From Variovorax sp. PMC12 (GTDB taxonomy: Bacteria > Pseudomonadota > Gammaproteobacteria > Burkholderiales > Burkholderiaceae_C), in the NCBI RefSeq assembly GCF_003019815.1, contig NZ_CP027773.1:5759501-5823500 (forward strand): DNA of 64,000 nt, in the 5' to 3' direction. This document shows positions 35,701-43,954 of this stretch, piece after piece. The position numbers and the translations under genes were made by a program. Numbering within the stretch: position 1 is the stretch's first letter; every line of letters starts with the position of its first letter. The notes beneath the pieces are model-generated. The model was not told the origin of the DNA. It saw only the letters and a list, made by a program, of their open reading frames with translations, and made no database searches.

Positions 35701-36802
35701 GCAGGAACGCCGGCTGGCGCATCAGCTGCGCGATCAGGTCGCCGCCGATGGGCTCCAGGTCCTTGCGGCCGTAGGCGTCGTGCTCGGCGTCGATGGCGGC
35801 CACGGCCTGCGCCGATTCGCCGGCGTCGCCGGTCAGGTAGATGCCGCGGAAGAAGAAGGGCTCGTGATAGGCGCTCGGGCGCATCAGCTCGTCGACGTAC
35901 AGCTGCAACTGGCCGCGCAGCGCCTCGATGCGCGAGGGCAGCAGCAGCTGCGGGCCGGCGCCCTGCGGCGCGGTGTCGGTGGCGAACAGTTCGGCCGACA
36001 CGTCGGACACCGAGCGCACCACCGTGCCCACGGCCTCGTCGACCCAGCCCGGCTGGTAGGTGGTCGACAGGTCGTAGGGCGACGACCAGCCCAGCATGCT
36101 CGCGCGCAGCGGCTCGGGCAGCGCGCGCGCGAAGGCGCTGAAGCCTTCGAGCTGTTCGGCGCCGGTGATGAGCACATAGACCGCGAAGCGCATCGCGAAG
36201 CGGTTCTGCGCGAGCCACAGGCGGCGGTGCGCGAGCTTGGCGCGCTTGGAGAGTTCGAGCCGCCCGTCGGTGCTGTCGTCCATCAGCAGCGCGGCGGGAA
36301 TGGTGATGACCACCGAGTCGAACGGCCGCTGTGGCCGGTAGGCGCGGCACATGCCGAGGAACTCGTCCCACGGCTTCTCGGAGGCATCGTCGTCGTCGGG
36401 CGAGCCGAGGTAGGCGCCCTGGATGTCGATGACCACGCCGCGGTCGAAGAAGTGCCACGAGATGCCCTGCGTGGCCGCGGCCGAGGCCGACTCGGTGCTC
36501 AGCGCGCTGGCCACGCCCGACTGCTCGATGGGCAGTTGGCGGTGGTCGTCGCCTTCGTTGAGCAGCATGATCCATGGAATGCCGTAGCGGTCGGCGCGCG
36601 AGGCGATGTTGCCTTCGATCAGCTCCACCGCCTGGCGGAACGAGCTGCGCAGCGAGTCGAAGCGGATGCGCGCGACCTTCGGGTCGCTCGAAGGCTTGGC
36701 GTGCGAACGCCGCGCGGCAAAGTACAGCACCATGCCGAGCACGAGCAGCACCACCAGCGTCAGCACCGCGATGGAAATGAGAAAGAGCTGGTCGGTCAGC
36801 AT
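32717..36802 (-). CDS. tssM: T6SS membrane-complex protein TssM (IcmF/VasK)
   Basis: A 1361-residue TssM with N-terminal membrane segments (LFLISIAVLTLVVLLVLGMVLYF at residues 6-28), another near ALRWTAVIFLGGWGIGLVVATW before a long periplasmic domain, and the conserved C-terminal beta-rich region (PLRTLRWEYGMPVALVL, GRSQLLKFEFPLV). With TssL and TssJ it spans the envelope. The cytoplasmic Walker A seen in many TssM proteins is absent: IPWIMLLNEGDDHRQLP occupies the place of the P-loop, so this copy is probably not an NTPase. An AGGAGG ribosome-binding site supports the start at 36802. Confidence 0.95.
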   Translation of the reverse strand: MLTDQLFLISIAVLTLVVLLVLGMVLYFAARRSHAKPSSDPKVARIRFDSLRSSFRQAVELIEGNIASRADRYGIPWIMLLNEGDDHRQLPIEQSGVASALSTESASAAATQGISWHFFDRGVVIDIQGAYLGSPDDDDASEKPWDEFLGMCRAYRPQRPFDSVVITIPAALLMDDSTDGRLELSKRAKLAHRRLWLAQNRFAMRFAVYVLITGAEQLEGFSAFARALPEPLRASMLGWSSPYDLSTTYQPGWVDEAVGTVVRSVSDVSAELFATDTAPQGAGPQLLLPSRIEALRGQLQLYVDELMRPSAYHEPFFFRGIYLTGDAGESAQAVAAIDAEHDAYGRKDLEPIGGDLIAQLMRQPAFLRDLFEKKIFLEYGLTRPSRTQTLARPVLHRALRWTAVIFLGGWGIGLVVATWQLHRHNGTLVSALSQLQHDAQYRMRAQQRGEAIPTAWYRNKALSLLAMNERLRTDGTYSFFMPGSWRPFDDLNERVIERIEREFGDIAVSTLRRELMARVSQLSGVEQDEATGEFIVGASCGLPPSFRTIGDAPRKNGLLVEDQPEFGALQRYLGSAEQLDAALQAVERLRQPSTGNAEDLRVAVRYALGAELPADLSRNLRYFRQAAESNALSIPLVPVQSALRCALDKGTAQLDARLFANNELLVSEQTLARLMPSLAGNGTFARTTASYRDVIGAIKDQEDLVASGKGGWMRQPVLVLGASYDRTIARIEQNRLLGQESADAVRGHAQDAFQKFRAEFNLRFGGAQPGLLWQDKDGRFVLAPERIALRDALTALLAQPFMAAARDRELPGAGLRATAAWDLPRLDQALAIGDIRKRYMAEGMTAFPPTVRPAVESALNAHFAQLVVDQVAEAATGANDGMRPVSSTLMATDTQALAYEASRQRLAKIQALLYELGAGPRAEDLRALVSRDALQRLEAVDEAFNQSELYAMRGRDFQGWRGERGPMLVAFGVSDTGSLAAYLGQQFNRTETLGKLADGYIAALDGAGAGSVLAQRWQAINRDLERYRLKNPNSSLLLLEQFLGTTGAEIDRETCAAKLAGKAPAARIGDYFVDRHQQIYSALLARCYELQYGDQQELWTQFSTRFNRSLAGRHPFGASTTARAFDLADPTDVNDLSRAFDPLARALKESRVDGAVRTAAMPGAAARRFADQFSRARDFLLPLFPTDEGGAPGYDLSVDFRVNTMAEIEGNKIIDWSFEVGDQVLRQRDPPRTLRWEYGMPVALVLRIAKDSPVVARADPQQPALLTDGQSVSFRFADPWALLTLAQRQREGDSLQRPDGRSQLLKFEFPLVAQSAGDAAQTPAGGRARVFLRVAASPAGKKNALIWPAAFPARAPEWNTP

Positions 36803-36842
36803 GGCGACGACCTCCTGGGGCTCGTTGAATGGCGCATGTCGT

Positions 36843-37604
36843 TCATCGCTGGTACGCCCCCGATGCATCGACCGCGCCCGGCTGCAGCACCTGCCGCACC
36901 GGCCACGACTGCCACAGCCACAGCAGTTCCGACACCGCCAGCAGCGTGGCGGCGCTCAGCAGGAACAGCACCGTCCAGCGGCTGAGCGTGGGCAGCTTGC
37001 GCGGCGCGATGTGCGAGAGCGTGCTGGCATAGGCCCGCTCCGACACCACGCGGTCGCGGCCCGAGAAATCGGCCGGCCGCTGGTAGACGAACTGGAACAG
37101 CTCCTCGCGGTAGCCGAGCAGCCGCGCTTCCTCGCCGCCGCCGCGGTATTTGCCCTGAAAGCCCAGGGCCAGCGCAAAGAGATACAGCCGCGCGATGTCC
37201 CGCTTGGAGGGCTCGCGGCCCGACAGCAGTTCTTCGATGCGGCTGAACACAAGGTCGCCCGCGATGTTGGTGCGGAACAGCGAAGACTCCAGCAGGTGCG
37301 CGGTCCAGCGCTCGCGGCCGATCCACGGCGTGTGCAGCAGGATCTCGTCGGCCAGCGCGGCCTTCAGGTAGCGCGCGTCGGCCACGTTCTCCAGCTCGAA
37401 GCGGGTGCTGTCGCGGCGCGATTCGAGCGACTGGAGCTCCAGCAGGTTTTCCAGGTGGCGGGCCAGCGACTGCGCCACCAAGTCGGGGTCGGTCTCGCGC
37501 GAATCGGCGGTGCGGTCGCGGGCCTTCACGATCTCGTCGTAGAAGGCGCGGAACTGCTTGGTGATGTGGTCATCGACCGCGAGGTCGGGAAGGGTGCGTG
37601 CCAT
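36843..37604 (-). CDS. tssL: T6SS membrane-complex protein TssL (DotU/IcmH)
   Basis: A 253-residue DotU-type protein: a cytoplasmic helical domain (KAALADEILLHTPWIGRERWTAHLLESSLFRTNIAGDLVFSRI, LYLFALALGFQGKYRG) and one C-terminal transmembrane helix (WTVLFLLSAATLLAVSELLWLW at about 213-234). No OmpA-like peptidoglycan-binding extension is fused, so anchoring to the cell wall must come from another protein. It binds TssM in the inner membrane and TssK in the cytoplasm. It starts 5 bp after tssK. Confidence 0.95.
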   Translation of the reverse strand: MARTLPDLAVDDHITKQFRAFYDEIVKARDRTADSRETDPDLVAQSLARHLENLLELQSLESRRDSTRFELENVADARYLKAALADEILLHTPWIGRERWTAHLLESSLFRTNIAGDLVFSRIEELLSGREPSKRDIARLYLFALALGFQGKYRGGGEEARLLGYREELFQFVYQRPADFSGRDRVVSERAYASTLSHIAPRKLPTLSRWTVLFLLSAATLLAVSELLWLWQSWPVRQVLQPGAVDASGAYQR

Positions 37605-37609
37605 GGGGG

Positions 37610-38938
37610 TCAGTCCTTGATGAACAGCACGATTTCCTGCGGAGGCTGCGCGGTGGCGCCTTCGTTGGCGTTGGCTATCACCAGCAGTTCGCCAGGCACG
37701 GTGAGCGCGGCGCTGGTCTGGATGGCGTAGAGCAGGTAGCCCGAGCCGGGGCGCAGGCCCAGTTCGTCGGCCGACTCGATGGGGCGGCGCACCGCGCCCA
37801 GCACGCGGCGTTCGCGCAGCGACGGGTAGGCCGACTGCGACCCGACGATGGCGCTGTCCATCCAGGCCAGCAGGTCCTTGTCGGACTGGCCGCGCAGGCC
37901 GATCACGATGCGCGCGCCCGACAGCCATTGTGGCTGCAGCGTGGTCTCGAAGGCGCCGTGGCGGAACTCGAACTTGTGCTCGCGGTACTCCTGGCTCACT
38001 TCGGACACCGCGTCGCGCAGCGCCAGCAGCAGCGGCTGGAACACGAGCGAAGGGTTCGCATGGTCGTAGTCCATCGGCACCGGCGGCAGGCCGCCGGGCC
38101 GCAGCAGGCTCAGCGAGGCCAGCAGCGCGCACAGCGACCAGTACATCGGCAGCGGATGCAGGTGCGGCGTGCGCAGCACGGCCTCGGCATGCGGCAGGCC
38201 CGACAGCAGGCTGCGCAGCCGGTCTTTCAGCTCCAGGTGCGCGAGCCGGTCGTCCACGCGCGAAGACGGAACCGCCGTCTGCTTGGCGACGAAGGCGGCC
38301 TTGCCGCGCAACTGGCCCAGCAGGCCGGCGGCGGCCGTCCACAGCGGGTTGTCGCGCGCCACTTCCAGCAGCGGCGGCTGCGCGTCGCCGAGCTTCACCA
38401 CTTCGTTGTCCTTGAAGACCTGGCCCAGCCGCAGGTGAACGTGCGTGCCGGGCGGCACCGCGCCCGCGCTCAGCGCCAGGCGCGGCAGCATGCGCGGAAT
38501 GTTGGCGGGCTCGGCATCAGACACCGCGTCTTCCACCGGCGCGCCGGCCACCGAGCGAAAGCGCACGGTCGCGGAGCGGTGCCGTGCTGGCGCGTTCACG
38601 GGCAGCGTGAGGTAGATGTCGAGCGGCTCGTTGGCCAGCTGTTCCTGGTGCGGCGCTAGCGACAGCTCCAGCGCGCCGTGGGCCGCCTCGGCGGCCGAGT
38701 ACTGCACGGCGGTGCCGTCCGGCAGGATGGCTTCGAGCGCCAGCACGCGCAGCATGCCGGCCGGCAGCAGGCCCTGGTCGAAGACCAGGCGGCGCACGCC
38801 CCAGCTGAAGGGAGCGGCGGCCAGCGTCTGCCAGGCCACGAGGGAGTCCATGCGCGCCGAGAACTGCTGGAAGTGCTGCGGCGACAGCAGCATGCCTTCA
38901 TGCCACTCGACGCGGTCGGTGATGGGAGCGGTGTTCAC
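37610..38938 (-). CDS. tssK: T6SS baseplate protein TssK
   Basis: A 442-residue TssK (VasE/ImpJ) with the family opening DRVEWHEGMLLSPQHFQQF. A GTG codon at 38938 gives this N-terminus and no ATG lies in the right place. TssK forms trimers linking the baseplate to TssL/TssM. It lies between tssJ (20-bp gap) and tssL (5-bp gap) in the usual J-K-L-M order. The phrases PHLHPLPMYWSLCALLASLSLL and AGARIVIGLRGQSDKDLLAWMDSA are typical. Confidence 0.94.
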   Translation of the reverse strand: MNTAPITDRVEWHEGMLLSPQHFQQFSARMDSLVAWQTLAAAPFSWGVRRLVFDQGLLPAGMLRVLALEAILPDGTAVQYSAAEAAHGALELSLAPHQEQLANEPLDIYLTLPVNAPARHRSATVRFRSVAGAPVEDAVSDAEPANIPRMLPRLALSAGAVPPGTHVHLRLGQVFKDNEVVKLGDAQPPLLEVARDNPLWTAAAGLLGQLRGKAAFVAKQTAVPSSRVDDRLAHLELKDRLRSLLSGLPHAEAVLRTPHLHPLPMYWSLCALLASLSLLRPGGLPPVPMDYDHANPSLVFQPLLLALRDAVSEVSQEYREHKFEFRHGAFETTLQPQWLSGARIVIGLRGQSDKDLLAWMDSAIVGSQSAYPSLRERRVLGAVRRPIESADELGLRPGSGYLLYAIQTSAALTVPGELLVIANANEGATAQPPQEIVLFIKD

Positions 38939-38958
38939 TGTTGAAAGGTCCGGGTTGC

Positions 38959-39432
38959 TCAACGCGTGGTCGACACGTCGAAGCTTTGGATGTCGAAGCG
39001 GGCGATGACGGCGCCCTTGAGGTCTTCCACCCGCACGCGATTGGCGCCGGGCGTGGTGTAGTTCGCGAAGACGAGCACGGCCGCCACGCGCGGCGAGCCG
39101 ATGGCGCTGGCGGGCACGCGGATCGTCTGGCCCGGCACCAGCTCCCAGGAGAGGTACGACAGGCTTTGCGGGAAGGTCTTCTGCAGGTCGGCGCGCGCGC
39201 CGAACCACTTGGCGGCGGTGAGTTCGGTGACGCGGGCGAGCATGGCCTCGTCGAGCACCATCACCACGTCGACCGCCACCGGGCTGTTCTGGTTGGCGTT
39301 GGACGCGGCCGACAGCGTGAGCTCGCTCCAGTCCACGCGCGTGCCCTTGGGAAAGAGGCTGCCGCATGCGGCCAGTTGCGCGAGCAGCAGCGCGGCGGCG
39401 ATCCATCTGAAGAAAGTCGAAGTCCGGTTCAT
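38959..39432 (-). CDS. tssJ: T6SS outer-membrane lipoprotein TssJ
   Basis: A 157-residue lipoprotein with a signal peptide and lipobox LAAC (RWIAAALLLAQLAACGS); the cysteine at about residue 25 would be lipidated. The mature part is the TssJ beta-sandwich (LTLSAASNANQNSPVAVDVVMV...WELVPGQTIRVP). It anchors the TssM periplasmic domain to the outer membrane. Its ATG overlaps the stop of the symporter gene upstream (ATGA), which ties the amino-acid island to the core T6SS genes in one message. Confidence 0.95.
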   Translation of the reverse strand: MNRTSTFFRWIAAALLLAQLAACGSLFPKGTRVDWSELTLSAASNANQNSPVAVDVVMVLDEAMLARVTELTAAKWFGARADLQKTFPQSLSYLSWELVPGQTIRVPASAIGSPRVAAVLVFANYTTPGANRVRVEDLKGAVIARFDIQSFDVSTTR

Positions 39433-40898
39433 CGCGATATTCCAGGGTTCGCCGCGGCGGAAGTCGCGTAGGCGGCGGGGGGCTGCACGGCCTGCCGCGC
39501 ACCCACGGCAATGCCCATCAGCATGATCAGCAGGGAAGCCAGCACGCTGCAGCCCGCCAGCAGATAGACGTTGCCGCGCGTGAGCACGAAGCGCAGCGGC
39601 TGCACGGGCGCCGCATGGGCGGCGGGCGCGGCCACGCGCTCCGACGGCAGGCCGGCCGACACGATGGCGATGAGCGCGCAGCTGGCCAGCAGCGTGAGCA
39701 GGTTGCGCGGGCCTTCGCAGATCAGGTCGATGGCCAGGAACAGCGCCAGTGCCGCTTCTATGGGCAACTGCAGCAGCGACAGCACGATGCCCGCGTAGCC
39801 CACGTTGGTCAGGCTGTTGTTGCCGGCCGAGGCGAAGGCCGCGACCGTGGCGCCGGTGCCGATCATTCCGATGTCGGCCGCGCTGAGCGTGCGGTCGTAC
39901 AGGTTGGCCACGAACAGCGCGAGCAGCACGTAGTAGAGCGCCGAGCCCGCGCGCAGGAACACCGAGGCCGTGGGCACCACCAGCTCCACGATGCCGCGGC
40001 TGAAGCCCAGGCGCGCGCTCATCGCCTCGATGGTGTGCGGAATGCTGGCGGTGGTGCTCGACGACACCAGGCTCACCAGCATCGGCGTCTTCAGGTGCTG
40101 CAGCACCTCGACCATCGGCTGGTTGCCGCGCCGGTGGATCACCCAGATGGCCGCCATGCCCAGCAGCGCCACCAGCACCACGAAGTGCAGCAAAAAGCCG
40201 CTCATTGCGCGGATGGTCACCGCGTCGGTCTGCGAGAACACATGCGCCGACATGCCGAAGGCCACCACCGGCAGCAGGATGTTGGCGCGCGCGATGATGA
40301 GTTCGAGCGTGCGGTAGATGCCCTCGAACATGTGGTTGAGCGCGTTGTGCTGCGTGCGCGCCAGCGCCGCGAAGGCCAGCCCGAACAGCAGCGCGCAAGA
40401 AAGTATTCCCAGCGAGCGCCCCTCCACCAGCACGCGGAAGAAGTTGTCGGGCAGCAGCGTGGCGCGCGGGCGCTCCACCGGCGTGGCCTGCACGCCGCCG
40501 TCGTACAGCCGCATTTCCATGTCGCCGCCGTCGCCGGCCTTCTGCACCAGCTCGCCGAGGTGCTCGCGCAGGTCGGCGTCGAGGTGCGCGCCCGGCGAGT
40601 TTACCCAGCCCAGCGCCAGGCCCGTGCCTGCGCAGCTCGCCACCAGCAGCAGCGCCAGGCCCGCGATCATCGCGATGCGCCGCGCGGGAAAGGGCAGCCC
40701 CATGGTCTGGCGCAGGCCGAAGAAGGTGGCCACCACCAGCAGCGGAATGGCCGCCATGCTCACGATCGACAGGTACACCTGCGCCGCTGTGTAGGCCACG
40801 TCGCCCAGCGCGGGCGCGAAGATGCCCGCGACGCCGCCTGCCGCCATGCACATCAGCAGGGCGAGCAGGCTGTGGGACATGCGCGTCAGGAAACCCAT
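39429..40898 (-). CDS. Dicarboxylate/amino acid:cation (DAACS) symporter, first copy in the T6SS locus
   Basis: A 489-residue polytopic protein of the sodium/proton-coupled glutamate/dicarboxylate family (GltP/DctA-like). Family stretches include SSSTTASIPHTIEAMSARLG, and hydrophobic helices fill the rest. The start at 40898 (MGFLTRMSHS) is used because a GGA ribosome-binding core sits at the right distance; an ATG at 40913 is possible. The C-terminal hydrophilic stretch and final TM are longer than usual. It overlaps the racemase gene by 13 bp and tssJ by 4 bp. It probably imports aspartate, glutamate or a C4-dicarboxylate. Confidence 0.9.
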   Translation of the reverse strand: MGFLTRMSHSLLALLMCMAAGGVAGIFAPALGDVAYTAAQVYLSIVSMAAIPLLVVATFFGLRQTMGLPFPARRIAMIAGLALLLVASCAGTGLALGWVNSPGAHLDADLREHLGELVQKAGDGGDMEMRLYDGGVQATPVERPRATLLPDNFFRVLVEGRSLGILSCALLFGLAFAALARTQHNALNHMFEGIYRTLELIIARANILLPVVAFGMSAHVFSQTDAVTIRAMSGFLLHFVVLVALLGMAAIWVIHRRGNQPMVEVLQHLKTPMLVSLVSSSTTASIPHTIEAMSARLGFSRGIVELVVPTASVFLRAGSALYYVLLALFVANLYDRTLSAADIGMIGTGATVAAFASAGNNSLTNVGYAGIVLSLLQLPIEAALALFLAIDLICEGPRNLLTLLASCALIAIVSAGLPSERVAAPAAHAAPVQPLRFVLTRGNVYLLAGCSVLASLLIMLMGIAVGARQAVQPPAAYATSAAANPGISR

Positions 40899-41620
40899 GT
40901 CGGCTTGTTCCATCCCTTGTCGAGCGCGAAGGCCACGGTGGCGCGGGCCAGCTCCAGCGAGCTGTCGATCAGCGTGAGGGCGCTGTGCTCGGTGGCGTGC
41001 GCGGCGTGGGCTGCGATGGGAAGTTCGGTGCAGCCCATGATCACGGCGGTGGCGCCGGTGGCGGCCAGTGCTTGCAGCGCAAGCTCGAAGGCGGCCGCGC
41101 CGGCCCGCACGTCGCCGGCCTTCACCGCGCGGATGCAGGCGTCCACATGGTCCTGGCCGGTGGCGGCATCGGGCACGAGGAAGTCGATGCCGCGCTCGCG
41201 CAGCGCTTCCTGGTAGAAGCCCGAGGCCAGCGCGCCGCGCGTGGCGAGCACCGCCACCCGCGCCGCCCGGCCCGCCGGCGCGGTGGCGATGGCGGCCACG
41301 CACGACTGCGCGATGTGGATCACCGGCGCGCGGCTGTGCGCGACCATCTGCGCGTACCAGTGGTGCGACGAGTTGCAGGGAATCGCCACCACGCCCACGC
41401 CGATGCTGTTGAGCACGTCGATGCCGGCCAGCAGCGCGGCCAGCGGATCGGGCCCATTGCCCAGGATGGCGCTGGAGCGGTCGGGCACGTGCGGCAGGTT
41501 GGCCACGATCACCGGCAGGTGCTCCTGGTCGCGCGTGGCGGGCGTGAGCTGGATGATCTTCTCCATGAAGTCCACCGTGGCCGATGGACCCATGCCGCCG
41601 AGAACGCCGATGCGTGACAT
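40886..41620 (-). CDS. Aspartate/glutamate racemase family protein
   Basis: A 244-residue cofactor-independent Asp/Glu racemase-superfamily protein. It opens MSRIGVLGGMGPSATVDFMEKI and has both catalytic cysteines: Cys82 in IPCNSSHHW and Cys197 in MGCTELPI. These enzymes interconvert L- and D-aspartate or glutamate. It carries no signal peptide. It lies between two DAACS symporter genes in the T6SS locus, so it most likely processes acidic amino acids that they import. Broad-specificity homologues such as YgeA/RacX exist, so the substrate should not be assumed. Confidence 0.93.
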   Translation of the reverse strand: MSRIGVLGGMGPSATVDFMEKIIQLTPATRDQEHLPVIVANLPHVPDRSSAILGNGPDPLAALLAGIDVLNSIGVGVVAIPCNSSHHWYAQMVAHSRAPVIHIAQSCVAAIATAPAGRAARVAVLATRGALASGFYQEALRERGIDFLVPDAATGQDHVDACIRAVKAGDVRAGAAAFELALQALAATGATAVIMGCTELPIAAHAAHATEHSALTLIDSSLELARATVAFALDKGWNKPTWVS

Positions 41621-41633
41621 GAGCGCGTGTTCC

Positions 41634-42908
41634 CTAGATCTTCAACGGCCGCGGGCACACGACGGCCACGGCCGCGGTGTTGCCGATGACCAGCACCAGC
41701 GTGCGCAGCATGTCGCACACCGGGTCCACCGCCAGGAACAGGATGAACGCCGCCTCGAAGGGCAGGCCCAGGTAGGTGCAGGTCATGCCGATCAGCGACA
41801 CGGTCACCAGCCCCGTCATGCCCGCCGATGCAAAACCCGCGAGCACCGACGACGTGAGCACGATGCCGATTTCTACCGGCGACAGCGAGCGCCCGTAGAT
41901 CTGCGCGATGAAGAGCGTGGCGCACACGTAGTACACGACCGGCCCGATGCGCAGCAGCGACACCGTGAGCGGCACCAGCAGCTCGACGCGCGAGCGCGCG
42001 AAGCCCAGCCGCGTGACCAGGCTCTCGATCATGATCGGCATGCAGGTGGCGCTGCTGCGCGTGGCCAGTGCCAGCGCGAAGGGGCCGCGCAGCGCGTTGA
42101 GCGTCTGCCCCAGCGTGCCGTTGGAGCGCTTCCAGATGATCACCGCGGCCACCACCAGCAGCAGCACCGACACCACCAGGAAGGCCACCACGAAGGCGCC
42201 CATCGCCCGCAGCGGCTCAATGCCCGTCTTGCCCAGTTGCGCCGCGCTCATGCAGAACAGCACCACCGGCAGCGGAAAGCTCAGCCAGCGCATCAGCGTC
42301 TGGCAGGCGTGGTAGACCGTCTCCAGCGCCTGCGTCAGGCCGTCGGAGATGCGCGTGGGCACATGCCCCACCGCCAGGCCGAACAGCAGCGCGAACACCA
42401 GCGTCTTCAGCGTGTCGCCGTTGGCCAGCGCCGAGAAGATGTTGGCCGGCACCAGGCTCACCAGCAGGTCGGCGAAGCTGGCGGTCTTCTTGACTTCGTC
42501 CACGCCGCGCAGGTTCATGGCCGTGTCGCTGGCGCTCAGGTCTCCGCCGACGATCTGGCCGAAGGTCTGCATGGTGGTGCTGGGCAGGTTCTCGCCGGGG
42601 CGAAGAATCAGCAGCGTGGCCGCGCCGGCAATGGCCACGAAGGCCGAGAACGCCAGGAACACCAGCGCCACGCGGCCCAGCAGGCTGGCCGTGCCGCCGT
42701 CGCGGAACAGCCGCTGCAGGCTGAAGATCACGGCCGAGACCATGAACGGCAGGGTGATCATCTTCAGCAGGTCGACGTAGATGTCGCCCACGAAGCCCAG
42801 CGTGGTTGCCAGCGCGGGCGCGAGCATGCCGAAGGCGACGCCGGCGCCCAGGCTGATGATCACGACCCAGGGGTTGAGGACGAAGGCGTAGAACTTGGAG
42901 GAATTCAT
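41634..42908 (-). CDS. Dicarboxylate/amino acid:cation (DAACS) symporter, second copy in the T6SS locus
   Basis: A 424-residue polytopic symporter (GltP/DctA-like): FGMLAPALATTLGFVGDIYVDLLKMITLPFMVSAVIFS near the N-terminus, the TRSSATCMPIMIESLVTRLG re-entrant-loop region, and a serine-rich AGFASAGMTGLVTVSLIGM stretch with VDPVCDMLRTLVLVIGNTAAVAVV near the end. The last matches the substrate-site helix of the family. It is distinct in sequence from the first symporter, so not a recent duplicate. It lies 13 bp upstream of the racemase and 26 bp after the binding-protein gene. Confidence 0.93.
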   Translation of the reverse strand: MNSSKFYAFVLNPWVVIISLGAGVAFGMLAPALATTLGFVGDIYVDLLKMITLPFMVSAVIFSLQRLFRDGGTASLLGRVALVFLAFSAFVAIAGAATLLILRPGENLPSTTMQTFGQIVGGDLSASDTAMNLRGVDEVKKTASFADLLVSLVPANIFSALANGDTLKTLVFALLFGLAVGHVPTRISDGLTQALETVYHACQTLMRWLSFPLPVVLFCMSAAQLGKTGIEPLRAMGAFVVAFLVVSVLLLVVAAVIIWKRSNGTLGQTLNALRGPFALALATRSSATCMPIMIESLVTRLGFARSRVELLVPLTVSLLRIGPVVYYVCATLFIAQIYGRSLSPVEIGIVLTSSVLAGFASAGMTGLVTVSLIGMTCTYLGLPFEAAFILFLAVDPVCDMLRTLVLVIGNTAAVAVVCPRPLKI

Positions 42909-42934
42909 GATGGGTGCGAGTGCGTTGCGGCGGC

Positions 42935-43954
42935 TCAGCGGTCGAGCGCCTGCAGCACTTTCTGGATGTCCAGCTTTTCGGTGCGCTGGGCGAGGAACTG
43001 GTTGACGTAGGCCAGCAGCGTGGTGTCGGTCACGGCCACGCCGATGCCCAGCGTGTCCTCCAGGTCTTTCAGCGTCACGGTGCGCAGCACCAGCGACACG
43101 GTGGGGTCGGCCTTGAGCACGCGCTTGACCTCGAACTCGTCGCGGTAGGCGCTCACGATCTCGCCCTTGTAAAGGGCCGCGAGCACCTCGTTCCAGGTCG
43201 CGAATTCCTGCACCTTGGCGTGCGGGAAGTTGGTGCGCGCGTAGTCCGCGAACGACGACTTCGCGATCACGCCGATGCTGCCGTCGAAGTTGCGGATGAC
43301 CTCCGGAAGCGGCCGCCCGCGCGAGAGCTGCGCGAACTTCACGCGGTTCAGGATCAGCGAGTGGTTCAGCGTGAGGTAAGCGTCGCTGAAGGCGATGGTC
43401 TGCGTGCGCGCCAGCGTGCGCGACAGCTTGCTGATGGCCAGGTCGGCCTGGCCGTTGGCCAGCAGGTCGACCACGGCGTTGAAGGTGCCGGCGTCGCGGT
43501 TGATGCGCAGCTTGACGCCCAGCTCCTTGGCCAGCGACTGCGCCAGGCCCACTTCGAGCCCGGTCCACTGGCCGCTGTCGTCGAAGAAGAAGAACGGCGG
43601 CGTGTCGACCTTGAGCATGGCGACCACCAGCTCGCCGCGCATCACGATGCGCGCGATGTCGGGCGCCAGCAGCCGGCCGTCGGGCACGCGCACGAGGCCG
43701 TTGGTGAGCACCGGCGCGGGGGGCGCGGCTGGCGCGTCGGCCGCGGGCGCCGCAGGCGCCGCCACCGGCGCTGCAACTGCCGGAGTGGTGAGCACGCCCT
43801 GCGCCACGGGGCGTTCGCCCGCGGCGCCGGCGGCGCTGCTGGCGCACAGCCCGGCGAACGCCAGCAAGGCGGGAAGGGCAAGGCGGCGCAGCGCGACGTG
43901 CATGCCCGTGAGTTGTCGTGCGTTGTTCGACATGCTTGGAATCACTTTGGTCAT
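42935..43954 (-). CDS. Periplasmic amino-acid binding protein (family 3) in the T6SS locus
   Basis: A 339-residue protein with a signal peptide (LRRLALPALLAFAGLCASSAAGA), a Pro/Ala-rich linker of about 35 residues and then a family-3 periplasmic binding fold (GELVVAMLKVDTPPFFFFDDSGQWTGLEVGLAQSLAKELGVKLRINRDAGTFNAVVDLLANGQADLAISKLSRT). The ATG at 43954 overlaps the stop of the tiny membrane protein (ATGA); MSNN at 43933 is an alternative. No ABC permease is linked; the neighbours are DAACS symporters. It may act as a sensor or scavenger of acidic amino acids rather than as an ABC-transporter component. Confidence 0.9.
   Translation of the reverse strand: MTKVIPSMSNNARQLTGMHVALRRLALPALLAFAGLCASSAAGAAGERPVAQGVLTTPAVAAPVAAPAAPAADAPAAPPAPVLTNGLVRVPDGRLLAPDIARIVMRGELVVAMLKVDTPPFFFFDDSGQWTGLEVGLAQSLAKELGVKLRINRDAGTFNAVVDLLANGQADLAISKLSRTLARTQTIAFSDAYLTLNHSLILNRVKFAQLSRGRPLPEVIRNFDGSIGVIAKSSFADYARTNFPHAKVQEFATWNEVLAALYKGEIVSAYRDEFEVKRVLKADPTVSLVLRTVTLKDLEDTLGIGVAVTDTTLLAYVNQFLAQRTEKLDIQKVLQALDR

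Noticed and set aside
31479..36575. 1698-residue minus-strand open frame
   Set aside because: Only its C-terminal part (the tssA gene) is real; the rest is a wrong-frame reading through tssM, full of Arg/Ala/His runs.
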